Shown here: positions 53,126 to 63,877 of the stretch, one piece after another
Layout of the letters: each line of letters begins with the position of its first letter
Numbering within the stretch: the stretch's first letter is position 1
Notes under the pieces: generated by a model
What the model was told of the DNA's origin: nothing
Seen by the model: only the letters and a program-made list of their open reading frames with translations
The model's database searches: none
Assembly: GCF_900291015.1 (NCBI RefSeq)
Contig: NZ_OLKL01000044.1
Span: 52,502-116,501 of the forward strand
From: Pseudomonas persica
GTDB lineage: Bacteria > Pseudomonadota > Gammaproteobacteria > Pseudomonadales > Pseudomonadaceae
Direction: 5' to 3'
Length of the DNA stretch: 64,000 bases
Position numbers and translations under genes: made by a program

Positions 53126-53593
53126 ATGCACGACACCACCTTGCTGCAACTGATCGAAGATGACATCGCACCGATGCAGGAACTGCTCGAGCTCTTGCAG
53201 AAAGAGGCCGTTGCACTGCATGGCCGCGATATGGCGCCACTGGAAAACATCCTGGCCCGCAAGCAGTCTTTGATCGTGCTGCTGGAACAGCAAGGCCTGC
53301 GGCGCAACAACCTGCTTACCAGCCTTGGCCTGAGCCCCGATCGCGCCGGAGTGGAGGCCGTGGCGGCACAATCGCCGAACGGTGAACTGCTGCTGCAGCA
53401 ACTCGATGTGATCAGCCAGTTGATGCAAGCCTGCCAGCAACTCAACGAAACCAATGGCCGGATCATCCAGGTGCAGCAACACGTCACCAACAACCAGATC
53501 CGCATCCTCATGGGCGGCGATTCTCCGTCGCTCTACGACAGCCGCGGCAGCACCTCGCCGCTGGCCAAGCCACGGGCTCTCAGCCAAGTGTGA
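53126..53593 (+). CDS. flgN: Flagellar export chaperone FlgN
   Basis: Chaperone for FlgK and FlgL. The 155-residue helical protein has the FlgN pattern (LLQLIEDDIAPMQELLELLQ ... LLQQLDVISQLMQACQQLNE with NGRIIQVQQHVTNNQIRIL). It lies 49 bp after flgM and probably shares its transcript. Confidence 0.94.
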   Translation: MHDTTLLQLIEDDIAPMQELLELLQKEAVALHGRDMAPLENILARKQSLIVLLEQQGLRRNNLLTSLGLSPDRAGVEAVAAQSPNGELLLQQLDVISQLMQACQQLNETNGRIIQVQQHVTNNQIRILMGGDSPSLYDSRGSTSPLAKPRALSQV

Positions 53594-53672
53594 TTTTTCT
53601 ATCAAGGCACGGAACATACTGGCAAAATGCCGTTAATTGCGTGTGTTGCTTTTGCCTGGAGAACGATAAGCC

Positions 53673-54416
53673 GTGTTCAATGAATCCGATGCCCCGCAGC
53701 CGCCAAAGGTGCTGAACACCCCTTTGGAGATTGCGGCCAACTTGCGGCAGTTGCAGGAAAGCCACGACCCCCTGATCATCACCTTCCATGACCGCAGCCA
53801 GCGCTTCCAGAGCTACGTGGTGCACGTGGACCGTGAAAGCAACACCCTGGCGCTGGACGAGATGATCCCGCGCGACGGTGAGAAATTCATCGAGAACGGC
53901 GAACACTTCCGCATCGAAGGCTTCCACGATGGCGTGCGCATCGCCTGGGACTGCAACCACGAGTTGAAGATCAGTGAAGTTGACGGCCACCGCTGCTACC
54001 GCGGCGCCATGCCCCAGGAGATGACCTACCACCAGCGCCGCAACGCCTTCCGCGCCGCGCTGAAGCTGTCCCAGCTGGTCGATGTCATCCTCGATGGCGC
54101 CCACCTCAAGGGCAACGGTGCCCTGCGGGGCAAGCTGCTGGACATCTCCGCCACCGGCTGCAAACTGCGCTTTGAAGGTAATGTCGAGGATCGCCTGCAA
54201 CTGGGCCAGGTGTACGAGCGTTTCAAGGCGGGCAACCCGCTGGGCCTGGTCGACACCATGGTCGAGCTGCGCCATCTGCACTATGAAGAGCGGATCAATA
54301 CCACCTTTGCCGGCGTGCGCTTCCACAACCTCAGTGGCCAGGCGCAGCGCAAGATCGAGAGTTTTGTGTACCAGCTGCAGCGTGAAGCGCGGCGGTTCGA
54401 CAAGGACGACTATTGA
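53673..54416 (+). CDS. flgZ: c-di-GMP-binding flagellar brake protein FlgZ (YcgR family)
   Basis: Reduces motor function when c-di-GMP is high. The 247-residue protein has an N-terminal YcgR domain and a C-terminal PilZ domain with both ligand motifs: RRNAFR (about residues 121-126) and DISATGCKL (about 156). The start is GTG at 53673, with GGAG upstream. A GCCGTTAA sequence at about 53630 resembles a FliA -10 box but has no good -35. Confidence 0.93.
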   Translation: MFNESDAPQPPKVLNTPLEIAANLRQLQESHDPLIITFHDRSQRFQSYVVHVDRESNTLALDEMIPRDGEKFIENGEHFRIEGFHDGVRIAWDCNHELKISEVDGHRCYRGAMPQEMTYHQRRNAFRAALKLSQLVDVILDGAHLKGNGALRGKLLDISATGCKLRFEGNVEDRLQLGQVYERFKAGNPLGLVDTMVELRHLHYEERINTTFAGVRFHNLSGQAQRKIESFVYQLQREARRFDKDDY

Positions 54417-54435
54417 TCGTCGGCCGGTAAAACAG

Positions 54436-54463
54436 AAACGCCACCTGCTCAGGTGGCGTTTTC
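54436..54463. terminator. Rho-independent terminator after flgZ
   Basis: AAACGCCACCT-GCTC-AGGTGGCGTTT: an 11-bp perfect stem followed by TTC on the plus strand, with A/T-rich ends on both sides. It ends the plus-strand flgAMNZ side 20 bp after the flgZ stop. Confidence 0.92.
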
Positions 54464-54476
54464 ATTTGTGTTTTTC

Positions 54477-54599
54477 CTGTGCCGGCCCTTTCGCGGGTAA
54501 ACCCGCTCCCACAGGGATCATGCAAGCTTTCAGAAGCACAGTATCGAAGACTGTGGAAATCCTGTGGGAGCGGGTTTACCCGCGAAGAGGCCGGTACAG
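54477..54599. repeat. Inverted pair of P. putida-type REP elements
   Basis: Left copy 54477-54515 (GCCCTTTCGCGGG variant) and right copy 54561-54599 near consensus. The pair fills the space between convergent flgZ and the MFS gene. The right copy ends 2 bp before the MFS stop. Confidence 0.93.
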
Positions 54600-54601
54600 C
54601 C

Positions 54602-55942
54602 TTACACCGATTTGCTTACCTCACCCTCCGGCTCAGGCTGCTTATCAGCCCCCTTCTCTTCCGCCTCGGTATCTTCGGCCGCCACCGGAGCCTGCATCAT
54701 GTCCTGCACCGTCTGCTCATCCACCCGTGGGTCCAGCGCCGCCGACAACGGCGAACCGGCCGCCGGCATCGCCACGTGACCCAGCGGCGCATCCTGCACC
54801 TGGTGCAACCCGGTGACCGCCTTCGGACGAATGCGCCACACCAGCACCAGGGCAAAGAACACGAAGAACGCATACAGCATCTGCGGGCCCAGCACTTTCA
54901 TCAGCACGCCTGCGGCCAGCGGCCCGATGCACGCGCCCACGCCGTAGGTCACCAGCAACATCGCGGTCAGCGACACCCGCCGTTCGCTCTCCACATGGTC
55001 GTTGGAAAACGCCACCGCCAGCGGGTACAGGCAGAACTGCAGCAACGAAATCACAAAACCTATGCCGAACAGCAATTCCAGCGGCACGCTGGGCAGTATC
55101 GCCAGCGGCGCCGAGGCCAGCGCCAGCCCCACCGCCACGCTGCGGATCAGCACTGCCCGGTCGTAGCGGTCAGACAACCAGCCCAGCGGCCACTGCACCA
55201 GCAGGCCGGCAAAAATGCAGCTACCCATGAACAGACCGACCTGCTCGGTAGTCATGCCCTGGCCGGAGGCATACAAAGGCGCCAGGCCATAGAACGAGCC
55301 GACGATCAGCCCTGAGCCCAGCACCGTGCTGAGCGACTGCGGCACGCGCCTGATGAAGAACTTCGGCTCCATCGGTGCCGGGCGCAACGGCGCCGGGTGA
55401 ATGCGCCGGGTCATGGCGACCGGTACCAGGCACAGGGTGAAACACATGGCCACCAGCATCAGCAGCTCCAGGCCAAGCTGAGGGTGCACCACCAGAATCA
55501 GCTGGCCGAGTACCAAGCCCAGGTACGAGGCGATCATGTAGCCGCTGAACACCGCGCCGCGGTGCTTCACATCGGCCTGCTCGTTGAGCCAGCTCTCGAT
55601 GACCATGTACTGGCACATCATGCCCAGGCCGACGATCATCCGCAGCCCGACCCAGGCCGGCAACCAGTTGGTCAGGCCATGCCCGAGCACCGCCGCGCCG
55701 ACGATACCGGCGCAGGTAGCATAGGCACGTATGTGCCCGACCCGGCCAATCAGACGGTGACCAACCTTGCCGCCGACCGCCAGGCCAAAGTAGTTGGCGG
55801 CCATCAACGCACCTACCCACAGGCTGTCGACATGGTCGGCCGCCAGGCGCAGGGCCAGGTAGGTACTGAGCAGGCCCGAGCCGATCAACATCATCAGCGC
55901 GGCGAAATACAACGACTGAAACGGCTTCCAGATATTTCGCAT
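54602..55942 (-). CDS. MFS transporter (YcaD-like)
   Basis: 446-residue membrane protein with about 12 hydrophobic segments, starting MRNIWKPFQSLYFAALMMLI. The inter-half motif A appears as GWLSDRYDR and there is a Glu/Pro-rich cytoplasmic tail. It resembles YcaD-type major facilitator permeases of unknown substrate. It may be translated independently of the flagellar genes. A gap of 126 bp to the next gene shows no clear element. Confidence 0.85.
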   Translation of the reverse strand: MRNIWKPFQSLYFAALMMLIGSGLLSTYLALRLAADHVDSLWVGALMAANYFGLAVGGKVGHRLIGRVGHIRAYATCAGIVGAAVLGHGLTNWLPAWVGLRMIVGLGMMCQYMVIESWLNEQADVKHRGAVFSGYMIASYLGLVLGQLILVVHPQLGLELLMLVAMCFTLCLVPVAMTRRIHPAPLRPAPMEPKFFIRRVPQSLSTVLGSGLIVGSFYGLAPLYASGQGMTTEQVGLFMGSCIFAGLLVQWPLGWLSDRYDRAVLIRSVAVGLALASAPLAILPSVPLELLFGIGFVISLLQFCLYPLAVAFSNDHVESERRVSLTAMLLVTYGVGACIGPLAAGVLMKVLGPQMLYAFFVFFALVLVWRIRPKAVTGLHQVQDAPLGHVAMPAAGSPLSAALDPRVDEQTVQDMMQAPVAAEDTEAEEKGADKQPEPEGEVSKSV

Positions 55943-56068
55943 ACGTCCCGTAAAGCTCCCTGGTCAGGTGGCGGGGTGCTAGAAGCATAAGGGCAAAAAC
56001 CGCCCGGCGCAGGCCCCCGGTAGCGATTTAGCACAGCTGGGGCGTATCCGGTGTCGGTCGTGTCGCGA

Positions 56069-57391
56069 TCAGGCCTGTGCCGCCAGCACCCGACGCTCCC
56101 ACGGCGTGATTTCGTCGAGGAAATCACTCAGTTCCAGGGTCTTGCTGGCGATGTAGCCTTCGATGAACTCGCTGCCGAACAGTTCCCGCGCCAGCGCGCT
56201 ACGCTCGAGCCGCTGCAGCGCGGCATGCAGGGTGCACGGCAGGCTCAGGTGCTCCGGCACTTCGAACTCACCCTGGATGGCCGGTGACGGCTGCAGGCGC
56301 CGCTCGATGCCGTGCAGCCCGGCGGCCAGGCTGGCAGCGATGGCCAGGTACGGGTTGGCGTCGGCGCCGGGCAGGCGGTTTTCGACCCGCCGCGCCACCG
56401 GCGCGCTGGCCGGGATGCGCAGGCCTGCGGCACGGTTGTCCTCGGACCAGCAGGCATTGTTCGGCGAGGCATAGGGGTGGCACAGCCGCTGGTAGGCGTT
56501 GACGTTGGGCGCGAACAGCACGGTGAAGTCAGCCATGCACGCCTGCAGGCCGCCGATGAAGTGGTGGAAGGTCTCGGTCGGCAGGCCTTGCTCATCGCTG
56601 AATACATTACGCCCGCTAGCTACCTCGACCAGGCTCTGGTGAATGTGCATGGAACTGCCAGGCGTGCGCGCCAGCGGCTTGGCCATGCACACCACGGTCA
56701 AACCGTGCTTGAGCGCCACTTCCTTGAGCAGGTGCTTGAAAAGGAAGGTCTGGTCGGCCAGCAGCAGCGGGTCACCGTGCAGCAGGTTGATCTCGAACTG
56801 GCTGATGCCCATTTCGTGCATGAAGGTGTCGCGCGGCAAGCCGAGCGCGGCCATGCACTGGTACACCTCCTTGAAGAACGGGCGCAGGCCGTTGTTGGAA
56901 CTGACGCTGAACGCCGAATGGCCAAGTTCGCGACGGCCGTCGATGCCCACGGGAGGCTGGAACGGCTGGTGCGGATCGGTATTCGGCGCAAAGACAAAGA
57001 ACTCCAACTCGGTCGCCACCACTGGCGCCAGGCCCAGCGCCGCATAGCGGGCGATCACGGCTTTGAGCTGCCCCCGGGTGGACAATGCCGAAGGCCGGCC
57101 ATCCAGTTCGTTGGCGTCGCAGATCGCCAGGGCACGGCCGTCGTTGCTCCAGGGCAGGCGGTGGACCTGGCTGGGGTCGGCCACCAGCACCAGGTCGCCG
57201 TCGTCGCTGCCGTAGAACTTCGCCGGCGGGTAGCCGCCCATGATGCATTGCAACAGCACACCGCGAGCCATCTGCAGGCGGCGGCCTTCGAGGAAGCCTT
57301 CGGCGGTCATCACCTTGCCGCGCGGGACGCCGTTGAGGTCGGGGGTGACGCATTCGATTTCATCGATGCCCTGGAGATGCTCGGCGTTCAT
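56069..57391 (-). CDS. Glutamine synthetase family protein, probably gamma-glutamyl-polyamine synthetase
   Basis: 440-residue enzyme with the C-terminal catalytic fold: metal-ligand SSMHIHQSL, NAYQRLCHPYASPNNACWSE and NRAAGLRIPAS. Length and the CHPYASP-type sequence are like the PuuA/Pau group that glutamylates putrescine and related amines rather than GlnA (about 470 aa). The substrate cannot be fixed from sequence alone. The start MNAEHLQGIDEIECV at 57391 is preferred, because upstream frame runs into a REP element. Confidence 0.85.
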   Translation of the reverse strand: MNAEHLQGIDEIECVTPDLNGVPRGKVMTAEGFLEGRRLQMARGVLLQCIMGGYPPAKFYGSDDGDLVLVADPSQVHRLPWSNDGRALAICDANELDGRPSALSTRGQLKAVIARYAALGLAPVVATELEFFVFAPNTDPHQPFQPPVGIDGRRELGHSAFSVSSNNGLRPFFKEVYQCMAALGLPRDTFMHEMGISQFEINLLHGDPLLLADQTFLFKHLLKEVALKHGLTVVCMAKPLARTPGSSMHIHQSLVEVASGRNVFSDEQGLPTETFHHFIGGLQACMADFTVLFAPNVNAYQRLCHPYASPNNACWSEDNRAAGLRIPASAPVARRVENRLPGADANPYLAIAASLAAGLHGIERRLQPSPAIQGEFEVPEHLSLPCTLHAALQRLERSALARELFGSEFIEGYIASKTLELSDFLDEITPWERRVLAAQA

Positions 57392-57469
57392 GACGCTTGT
57401 CCGTGTTGTTATAGGCTGACAACAACATAGACTGGGGGTGTTTAAAATATCAAGCACCCTCTTTGGCGC

Positions 57470-57578
57470 CTGTGCTGGCCTCTTCGCGGGTAAACCCGCT
57501 CCCACAGGTACTGCACAGTATTCGAAACCTGCGCGGTCCCTGTGGGAGCGGGTTTACCCGCGAAGAGGCCGGGACAGG
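57470..57578. repeat. Inverted pair of P. putida-type REP elements
   Basis: Left copy 57470-57508 (TGTGCTGGCCTCTTCGCGGG) and right copy 57539-57578 near consensus (CGAAGAGGCCGGGACAGG). They lie between the bkdR stop and the glutamine-synthetase-family gene. 57392-57469 shows nothing else. Confidence 0.93.
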
Positions 57579-57584
57579 CGAACA

Positions 57585-58070
57585 CTATTCCCGCAAGGTC
57601 ATGCCATTGGCCGGCAACGGCAAGGCGGTCTTGTAGCGTACCTGCTTGAGGGCAAAGCTCGACCGTATGTTGGCCACCCCCGGCAACCGCGTCAGGTAAT
57701 CGAGAAACCGCTCCAGCGCCTGGATGCTCGGCAACAGCACCCGCAACAGATAGTCCGGGTCGCCGGTCATCAGGTAGCACTCCATCACCTCGGGCCGTTC
57801 GGCAATTTCTTCCTCGAAGCGGTGCAGTGCCTGCTCTACCTGTTTTTCCAGGCTCACGTGGATGAACACATTCACATCCAGCCCCAACGCCTCGGGCGAC
57901 AGCAAGGTCACCTGCTGGCGGATCACCCCCAGCTCTTCCATGGCCCGCACCCGGTTGAAACAGGGCGTGGGCGACAGGTTCACCGAGCGGGCCAGCTCGG
58001 CGTTGGTGATGCGGGCGTTTTCCTGCAGGCTGTTGAGAATGCCGATATCGGTACGATCGAGTTTGCGCAT
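57585..58070 (-). CDS. bkdR: Lrp/AsnC-type regulator BkdR
   Basis: 161-residue transcription factor with an N-terminal helix-turn-helix (DIGILNSLQENARITNAELA) and a C-terminal RAM ligand-binding domain (VMECYLMTGDPDYLLRVLLP). In P. putida BkdR activates the divergent bkd operon in response to branched-chain amino acids. It starts 198 bp from bkdA1. Confidence 0.95.
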   Translation of the reverse strand: MRKLDRTDIGILNSLQENARITNAELARSVNLSPTPCFNRVRAMEELGVIRQQVTLLSPEALGLDVNVFIHVSLEKQVEQALHRFEEEIAERPEVMECYLMTGDPDYLLRVLLPSIQALERFLDYLTRLPGVANIRSSFALKQVRYKTALPLPANGMTLRE

Positions 58071-58268
58071 GAGACAAAATCACCGGTTTTTTGTGTTTAT
58101 GCGGAATGTTTATCTGCCCTGCGCAGCAAAGGCAATCAACTTGAGAGAAAAATTCTCCTGCCGGACCACTAAGATGTAGGGGACGCTGACTTACCAGTCA
58201 CAAGCCGGTACTCAGCGGCGGCCGCTTCAGAGCTCACAAAAACAAATACCCGAGCGAGCGTAAAAAGC
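58071..58268. promoter_or_regulatory. bkdR-bkdA1 divergent control region
   Basis: A 198-bp region between divergent bkdR and bkdA1. AT-rich tracts include GAGAGAAAAATTCTC (58143-58157), a partial palindrome resembling Lrp-type sites, and GTTTTTTGTGTTTATG next to bkdR. BkdR is known to bind this intergenic region in P. putida. The exact promoter was not identifiable by eye. Confidence 0.55.
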
Positions 58269-59501
58269 ATGAACGAGTACGCCCCCCTGCGTTTGCATGT
58301 GCCCGAGCCTACCGGCCGGCCAGGCTGCCAGACCGATTTCTCCTACCTGCGTCTGAACGATGCAGGTCAAACCCGTAAGCCCCCTGTCGATGTCGATGCT
58401 GCCGACACCGCCGACCTGTCCTACAGCCTGATCCGCGTGCTCGACGAGCAAGGCAACGCGCAAGGCCCGTGGGCCGAAGACATCAACCCGCAAATCCTCC
58501 GCCAGGGCATGCGCGCCATGCTCAAGACGCGGATTTTCGACAGCCGCATGGTGGTCGCCCAGCGCCAGAAGAAGATGTCCTTCTACATGCAGAGCCTGGG
58601 TGAAGAAGCCATCGGCAGCGGCCAGGCCCTGGCGCTGAACCGCACCGACATGTGCTTCCCCACCTACCGCCAGCAAAGCATCCTGATGGCCCGCGACGTG
58701 TCGCTGGTCGAGATGATCTGCCAGTTGCTGTCCAACGAGCGCGACCCGCTCAAGGGCCGCCAGCTGCCGATCATGTACTCGGTACGCGAAGCCGGCTTCT
58801 TCACCATCAGCGGCAACCTGGCGACCCAGTTCGTGCAGGCGGTCGGCTGGGCCATGGCCTCGGCCATCAAGGGCGACACCAAGATCGCCTCGGCGTGGAT
58901 CGGCGACGGCGCCACCGCCGAGTCGGACTTCCACACCGCCCTCACCTTCGCCCACGTGTACCGCGCCCCGGTGATCCTCAACGTGGTCAACAACCAGTGG
59001 GCGATCTCCACCTTCCAGGCCATTGCCGGTGGCGAGTCGACCACTTTTGCCGGCCGTGGCGTGGGCTGTGGTATCGCCTCGCTGCGAGTTGACGGTAACG
59101 ACTTCGTCGCCGTGTACGCTGCCTCGCGCTGGGCCGCCGAACGCGCCCGCCGTGGCCTGGGCCCGAGCCTGATCGAGTGGGTCACCTACCGTGCCGGCCC
59201 GCACTCGACCTCGGACGACCCGTCCAAGTACCGCCCTGCCGATGACTGGAGCCACTTCCCGCTGGGTGACCCGATCGCCCGCCTGAAACAGCACCTGATC
59301 AACATCGGTCACTGGTCCGAGGAAGAACACCAGGCGACCACTGCCGAGCTCGAAGCCGCGGTAATCGCCGCGCAGAAGGAAGCCGAGCAGTACGGCACCC
59401 TGGCCAATGGTCACATCCCGAGTGCCGCCTCGATGTTCGAGGACGTGTACAAGGAAATGCCCGACCACCTGCGCCGTCAACGCCAGGAACTGGGGGTTTG
59501 A
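58269..59501 (+). CDS. bkdA1: Branched-chain 2-oxoacid dehydrogenase E1 alpha subunit
   Basis: Decarboxylates keto acids of Val, Leu and Ile with bkdA2. The 410-residue protein has the thiamine-diphosphate motif (IGDGATAESDFHTALTFAHV ... NVVNNQWAIST) and the conserved phosphorylation-loop equivalent (YRAGPHSTSDDPSKYR). It is followed after one base by bkdA2. Confidence 0.97.
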   Translation: MNEYAPLRLHVPEPTGRPGCQTDFSYLRLNDAGQTRKPPVDVDAADTADLSYSLIRVLDEQGNAQGPWAEDINPQILRQGMRAMLKTRIFDSRMVVAQRQKKMSFYMQSLGEEAIGSGQALALNRTDMCFPTYRQQSILMARDVSLVEMICQLLSNERDPLKGRQLPIMYSVREAGFFTISGNLATQFVQAVGWAMASAIKGDTKIASAWIGDGATAESDFHTALTFAHVYRAPVILNVVNNQWAISTFQAIAGGESTTFAGRGVGCGIASLRVDGNDFVAVYAASRWAAERARRGLGPSLIEWVTYRAGPHSTSDDPSKYRPADDWSHFPLGDPIARLKQHLINIGHWSEEEHQATTAELEAAVIAAQKEAEQYGTLANGHIPSAASMFEDVYKEMPDHLRRQRQELGV

Positions 59502-59502
59502 G

Positions 59503-60561
59503 ATGAACGACCACAACAACAGCATCAACCCGGAAACCGCCATGGCCACCACTACCATGACCATGATCCAGGCCCTGCGCTCGGCCATGGATGTCATGCT
59601 CGAGCGCGACGACAATGTGGTGATCTACGGCCAGGACGTCGGTTACTTCGGCGGCGTGTTCCGCTGCACCGAAGGCTTGCAGAACAAGTACGGCAAGTCT
59701 CGCGTGTTCGACGCACCGATCTCCGAGAGCGGCATCGTCGGCACTGCCGTGGGCATGGGTGCCTACGGCTTGCGCCCGGTAGTGGAAATCCAGTTCGCCG
59801 ACTACTTCTACCCGGCCTCCGACCAGATCGTCTCGGAAATGGCGCGCCTGCGTTACCGTTCGGCCGGCGAGTTCATCGCCCCGCTGACCCTGCGCATGCC
59901 CTGCGGTGGCGGCATCTATGGCGGCCAGACCCACAGCCAGAGCCCGGAAGCGATGTTCACCCAGGTGTGCGGCCTGCGCACCGTGATGCCGTCCAACCCC
60001 TATGACGCCAAAGGCCTGCTGATCGCCTCGATCGAATGTGACGACCCGGTGATCTTCCTCGAACCCAAGCGCCTGTACAACGGCCCGTTCGACGGCCACC
60101 ACGACCGCCCTGTCACACCGTGGTCGAAGCACTCGCAAAGCGCCGTGCCCGACGGCTATTACACCGTGCCGTTGGACAAGGCCGCCATTACCCGCCCAGG
60201 CAATGACGTGACCGTGCTGACCTACGGCACCACGGTGTACGTGGCCCAGGTCGCCGCCGAAGAAACTGGCGTCGACGCCGAAGTGATCGACCTGCGCAGC
60301 CTGTGGCCGCTGGACCTGGACACCATCGTCGAGTCGGTGAAAAAGACCGGCCGCTGCGTGGTGGTACACGAGGCCACCCGTACCTGCGGCTTCGGCGCCG
60401 AACTGGTGTCGCTGGTGCAGGAACACTGCTTCCACCACCTGGAGGCGCCGATCGAGCGCGTCACCGGCTGGGACACCCCCTACCCTCACGCACAGGAATG
60501 GGCTTACTTCCCAGGGCCTTCGCGGGTAGGTGCGGCATTGAAAAAGGTCATGGAGGTCTGA
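59503..60561 (+). CDS. bkdA2: Branched-chain 2-oxoacid dehydrogenase E1 beta subunit
   Basis: 352 residues starting MNDHNNSINPETAMATTT, with transketolase-type pyrimidine domain (VVIYGQDVGYFGGVFRCTEG, GGGIYGGQTHSQSPEA) and C-terminal domain (TVLTYGTTVYVAQVAAEE). The ATG at 59503 lies right after the bkdA1 TGA, and the frame upstream of it is only an overlap with bkdA1. Confidence 0.97.
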   Translation: MNDHNNSINPETAMATTTMTMIQALRSAMDVMLERDDNVVIYGQDVGYFGGVFRCTEGLQNKYGKSRVFDAPISESGIVGTAVGMGAYGLRPVVEIQFADYFYPASDQIVSEMARLRYRSAGEFIAPLTLRMPCGGGIYGGQTHSQSPEAMFTQVCGLRTVMPSNPYDAKGLLIASIECDDPVIFLEPKRLYNGPFDGHHDRPVTPWSKHSQSAVPDGYYTVPLDKAAITRPGNDVTVLTYGTTVYVAQVAAEETGVDAEVIDLRSLWPLDLDTIVESVKKTGRCVVVHEATRTCGFGAELVSLVQEHCFHHLEAPIERVTGWDTPYPHAQEWAYFPGPSRVGAALKKVMEV

Positions 60562-61836
60562 ATGGGCACGCACGTCATCAAGATGCCGGACATTGGCGAA
60601 GGCATCGCGCAGGTCGAGTTGGTCGAGTGGTTCGTCAAGGTCGGCGACATGATCGCCGAAGACCAGGTGGTGGCCGATGTCATGACCGACAAGGCCACCG
60701 TGGAAATCCCTTCGCCGGTCAGTGGCAAGGTGCTGGCCCTGGGCGGCCAGCCGGGTGAAGTGATGGCGGTCGGCAGTGAGCTGATCCGCATCGAAGTGGA
60801 AGGTAGCGGCAACCATGTGGATGTGCCGCAGACCAAACAGGTCGAGGAGGCCCCCGCTGCCCCAGCGGTCGCCAAGCCAGAGCCGCAGAAGGAAGCTAGA
60901 CCGGCTGCATGCCAGGCACCCGTCAACCACGAAGTAGCCCCGATCGTGCCGCGCCAGCCAGGCGACAAGCCGCTGGCCTCGCCGGCGGTGCGCAAGCGTG
61001 CCCTGGATGCCGGTATCGAACTGCGCTACGTGCATGGCAGCGGCCCGGCCGGGCGTATCCTGCACGAAGACCTCGACGCCTTCATGAGCAAGCCGCAGAG
61101 CGCTGGCGGACAAGCGTCAAATGGCTATGCCAAGCGCACCGACAGCGAGCAGGTGCCGGTGATCGGCCTGCGCCGCAAGATCGCCCAGCGCATGCAGGAT
61201 GCCAAGCGCCGGGTCGCGCACTTCAGCTATGTAGAAGAAATCGACGTCACCGCCCTGGAAGCCCTGCGCCAGCAACTCAACAGCAAGCACGGCGACAGCC
61301 GCGGCAAGCTGACCCTGCTGCCGTTCCTGGTGCGCGCCCTGGTCGTGGCGCTGCGCGACTTCCCGCAGATCAACGCCACCTATGACGACGAAGCCCAGGT
61401 CATCACCCGCCATGGCGCGGTGCATGTGGGCATCGCCACTCAGGGTGACAACGGCCTGATGGTGCCGGTGCTGCGCCATGCCGAAGCTGGCAGCCTGTGG
61501 AGCAATGCTGGCGAAATCGCCCGCCTGGCCAACGCTGCCCGTAACAACAAGGCCAGCCGCGATGAGCTGTCCGGTTCGACCATCACCCTGACCAGCCTGG
61601 GCGCCCTGGGCGGTATCGTCAGCACGCCGGTGGTCAACACCCCGGAAGTGGCGATCGTTGGCGTCAACCGCATGGTCGAGCGGCCTGTGGTGATCGACGG
61701 CCAGATCGTCGTGCGCAAGATGATGAACCTGTCCAGCTCGTTCGACCACCGCGTGGTCGATGGCATGGACGCCGCGCTGTTCATCCAGGCCGTGCGCGGC
61801 CTGCTCGAACAACCCGCCTGCCTGTTCGTGGAGTGA
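60562..61836 (+). CDS. bkdB: Branched-chain 2-oxoacid dehydrogenase E2 (lipoamide acyltransferase)
   Basis: 424 residues: a lipoyl domain with lipoyl-Lys44 (DVMTDKATVEIPSPVSG), a linker, the E1/E3-binding domain (SPAVRKRALDAGIELRYVHG) and the acyltransferase domain with the catalytic His in FDHRVVDGMDAAL (about 394-401). It starts directly after the bkdA2 stop. Confidence 0.97.
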   Translation: MGTHVIKMPDIGEGIAQVELVEWFVKVGDMIAEDQVVADVMTDKATVEIPSPVSGKVLALGGQPGEVMAVGSELIRIEVEGSGNHVDVPQTKQVEEAPAAPAVAKPEPQKEARPAACQAPVNHEVAPIVPRQPGDKPLASPAVRKRALDAGIELRYVHGSGPAGRILHEDLDAFMSKPQSAGGQASNGYAKRTDSEQVPVIGLRRKIAQRMQDAKRRVAHFSYVEEIDVTALEALRQQLNSKHGDSRGKLTLLPFLVRALVVALRDFPQINATYDDEAQVITRHGAVHVGIATQGDNGLMVPVLRHAEAGSLWSNAGEIARLANAARNNKASRDELSGSTITLTSLGALGGIVSTPVVNTPEVAIVGVNRMVERPVVIDGQIVVRKMMNLSSSFDHRVVDGMDAALFIQAVRGLLEQPACLFVE

Positions 61837-61838
61837 GC

Positions 61839-63218
<1,380 letters not shown>

Positions 63219-63244
63219 CACTGAAGCGGCCGAGGCCGATTTGG

Positions 63245-63277
63245 CCCGCTGCGCCCCAGGCGCCGCGGGTCTTTTTT
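63245..63277 (+). terminator. Rho-independent terminator of the bkd operon
   Basis: CCCGC/GCGGG and inner GCGC/GCGC arms form a stem followed by TCTTTTTT, 27 bp after the lpdV stop. Confidence 0.82.
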
Positions 63278-63290
63278 CATGCATGAATCG

Positions 63291-63394
63291 GTGCCGGCCT
63301 CTTCGCGGGTAAACCCGCTCCCACAGGATTTGTGCTGCCTTTGGCCTTGTGCAAATACCTGTGGGAGCGGGTTTACCCGCGAAGAGGCCGGCAC
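63291..63394. repeat. Inverted pair of P. putida-type REP elements
   Basis: Left copy 63291-63327 and right copy 63358-63394, both very close to consensus (GTGCCGGCCTCTTCGCGGG ... and mirror). They lie between the bkd terminator and the GGDEF gene stop (63398). Confidence 0.94.
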
Positions 63395-63397
63395 GGT

Positions 63398-63877
63398 TTA
63401 CTCGGAAATGGCATTCTTACCAGCTTCCTTAGCCCGGTACAGCGCCTGGTCGGCACGCGCCAGCAGCGCATGCGGGTCATCTTCTTCCTGCCATTGCACC
63501 ACGCCGTAGCTCATGGTCAGCCGGCAATCGCCCAGCGGCTCCAGCTGCTCCAGCACCTGGCGCAAGCGCCCCGCCACCTCCAGCGCCTCGCCCAGCGAGG
63601 TCTGTGGCAGCACGATGACGAACTCGTCGCCACCCCAACGGGCCAGCAGGTCCGGCTCACGCAGGCAGGTTCGCAGGTTATCGACCACCCGTACCAGCGC
63701 CGCGTCACCCTGGGCATGGCCATAACGATCATTGATCGGCTTGAAGTTATCCAGGTCCATGGCAATCAGCGATAACGGCTGGCGAAAGCGCTGGGCGCGC
63801 CGACATTCCCGCTGCAGCACGTTTTCCAGCCGGTAGCGGTTGGCGACCCGGGTCAAGGCATCGCGCTTGTATGGTTA
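63398..63877 (-). pseudogene. GGDEF diguanylate cyclase domain, 5' end lost at an insertion junction
   Basis: The GGDEF domain is readable from about residue DALTRVANRYRLENVLQ to the stop, with intact active site RWGGDEFVIVLP and an inhibitory-site RxxD (REPD) five residues before it. In a whole protein a sensory N-terminus should precede it. Reading upstream, the frame gives KRDALT, then Tyr, Pro and a stop codon (TAA at 63875-63877) inside DNA with no similarity to GGDEF genes. The gene is therefore interrupted or truncated at about 63870. A TTG at 63856 is not a credible start. Confidence 0.75.

Noticed and set aside
53606..53637. Sigma28 promoter of flgZ (GCCGTTAA)
   Set aside because: The -10-like octamer is good, but no TAAA-type -35 lies 11 nt upstream.
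59299..61113. A 604-codon minus-strand frame opposite bkdA2-bkdB
   Set aside because: Antisense to two strongly conserved enzyme genes. Its composition is the usual His/Asp/Gly-rich shadow.
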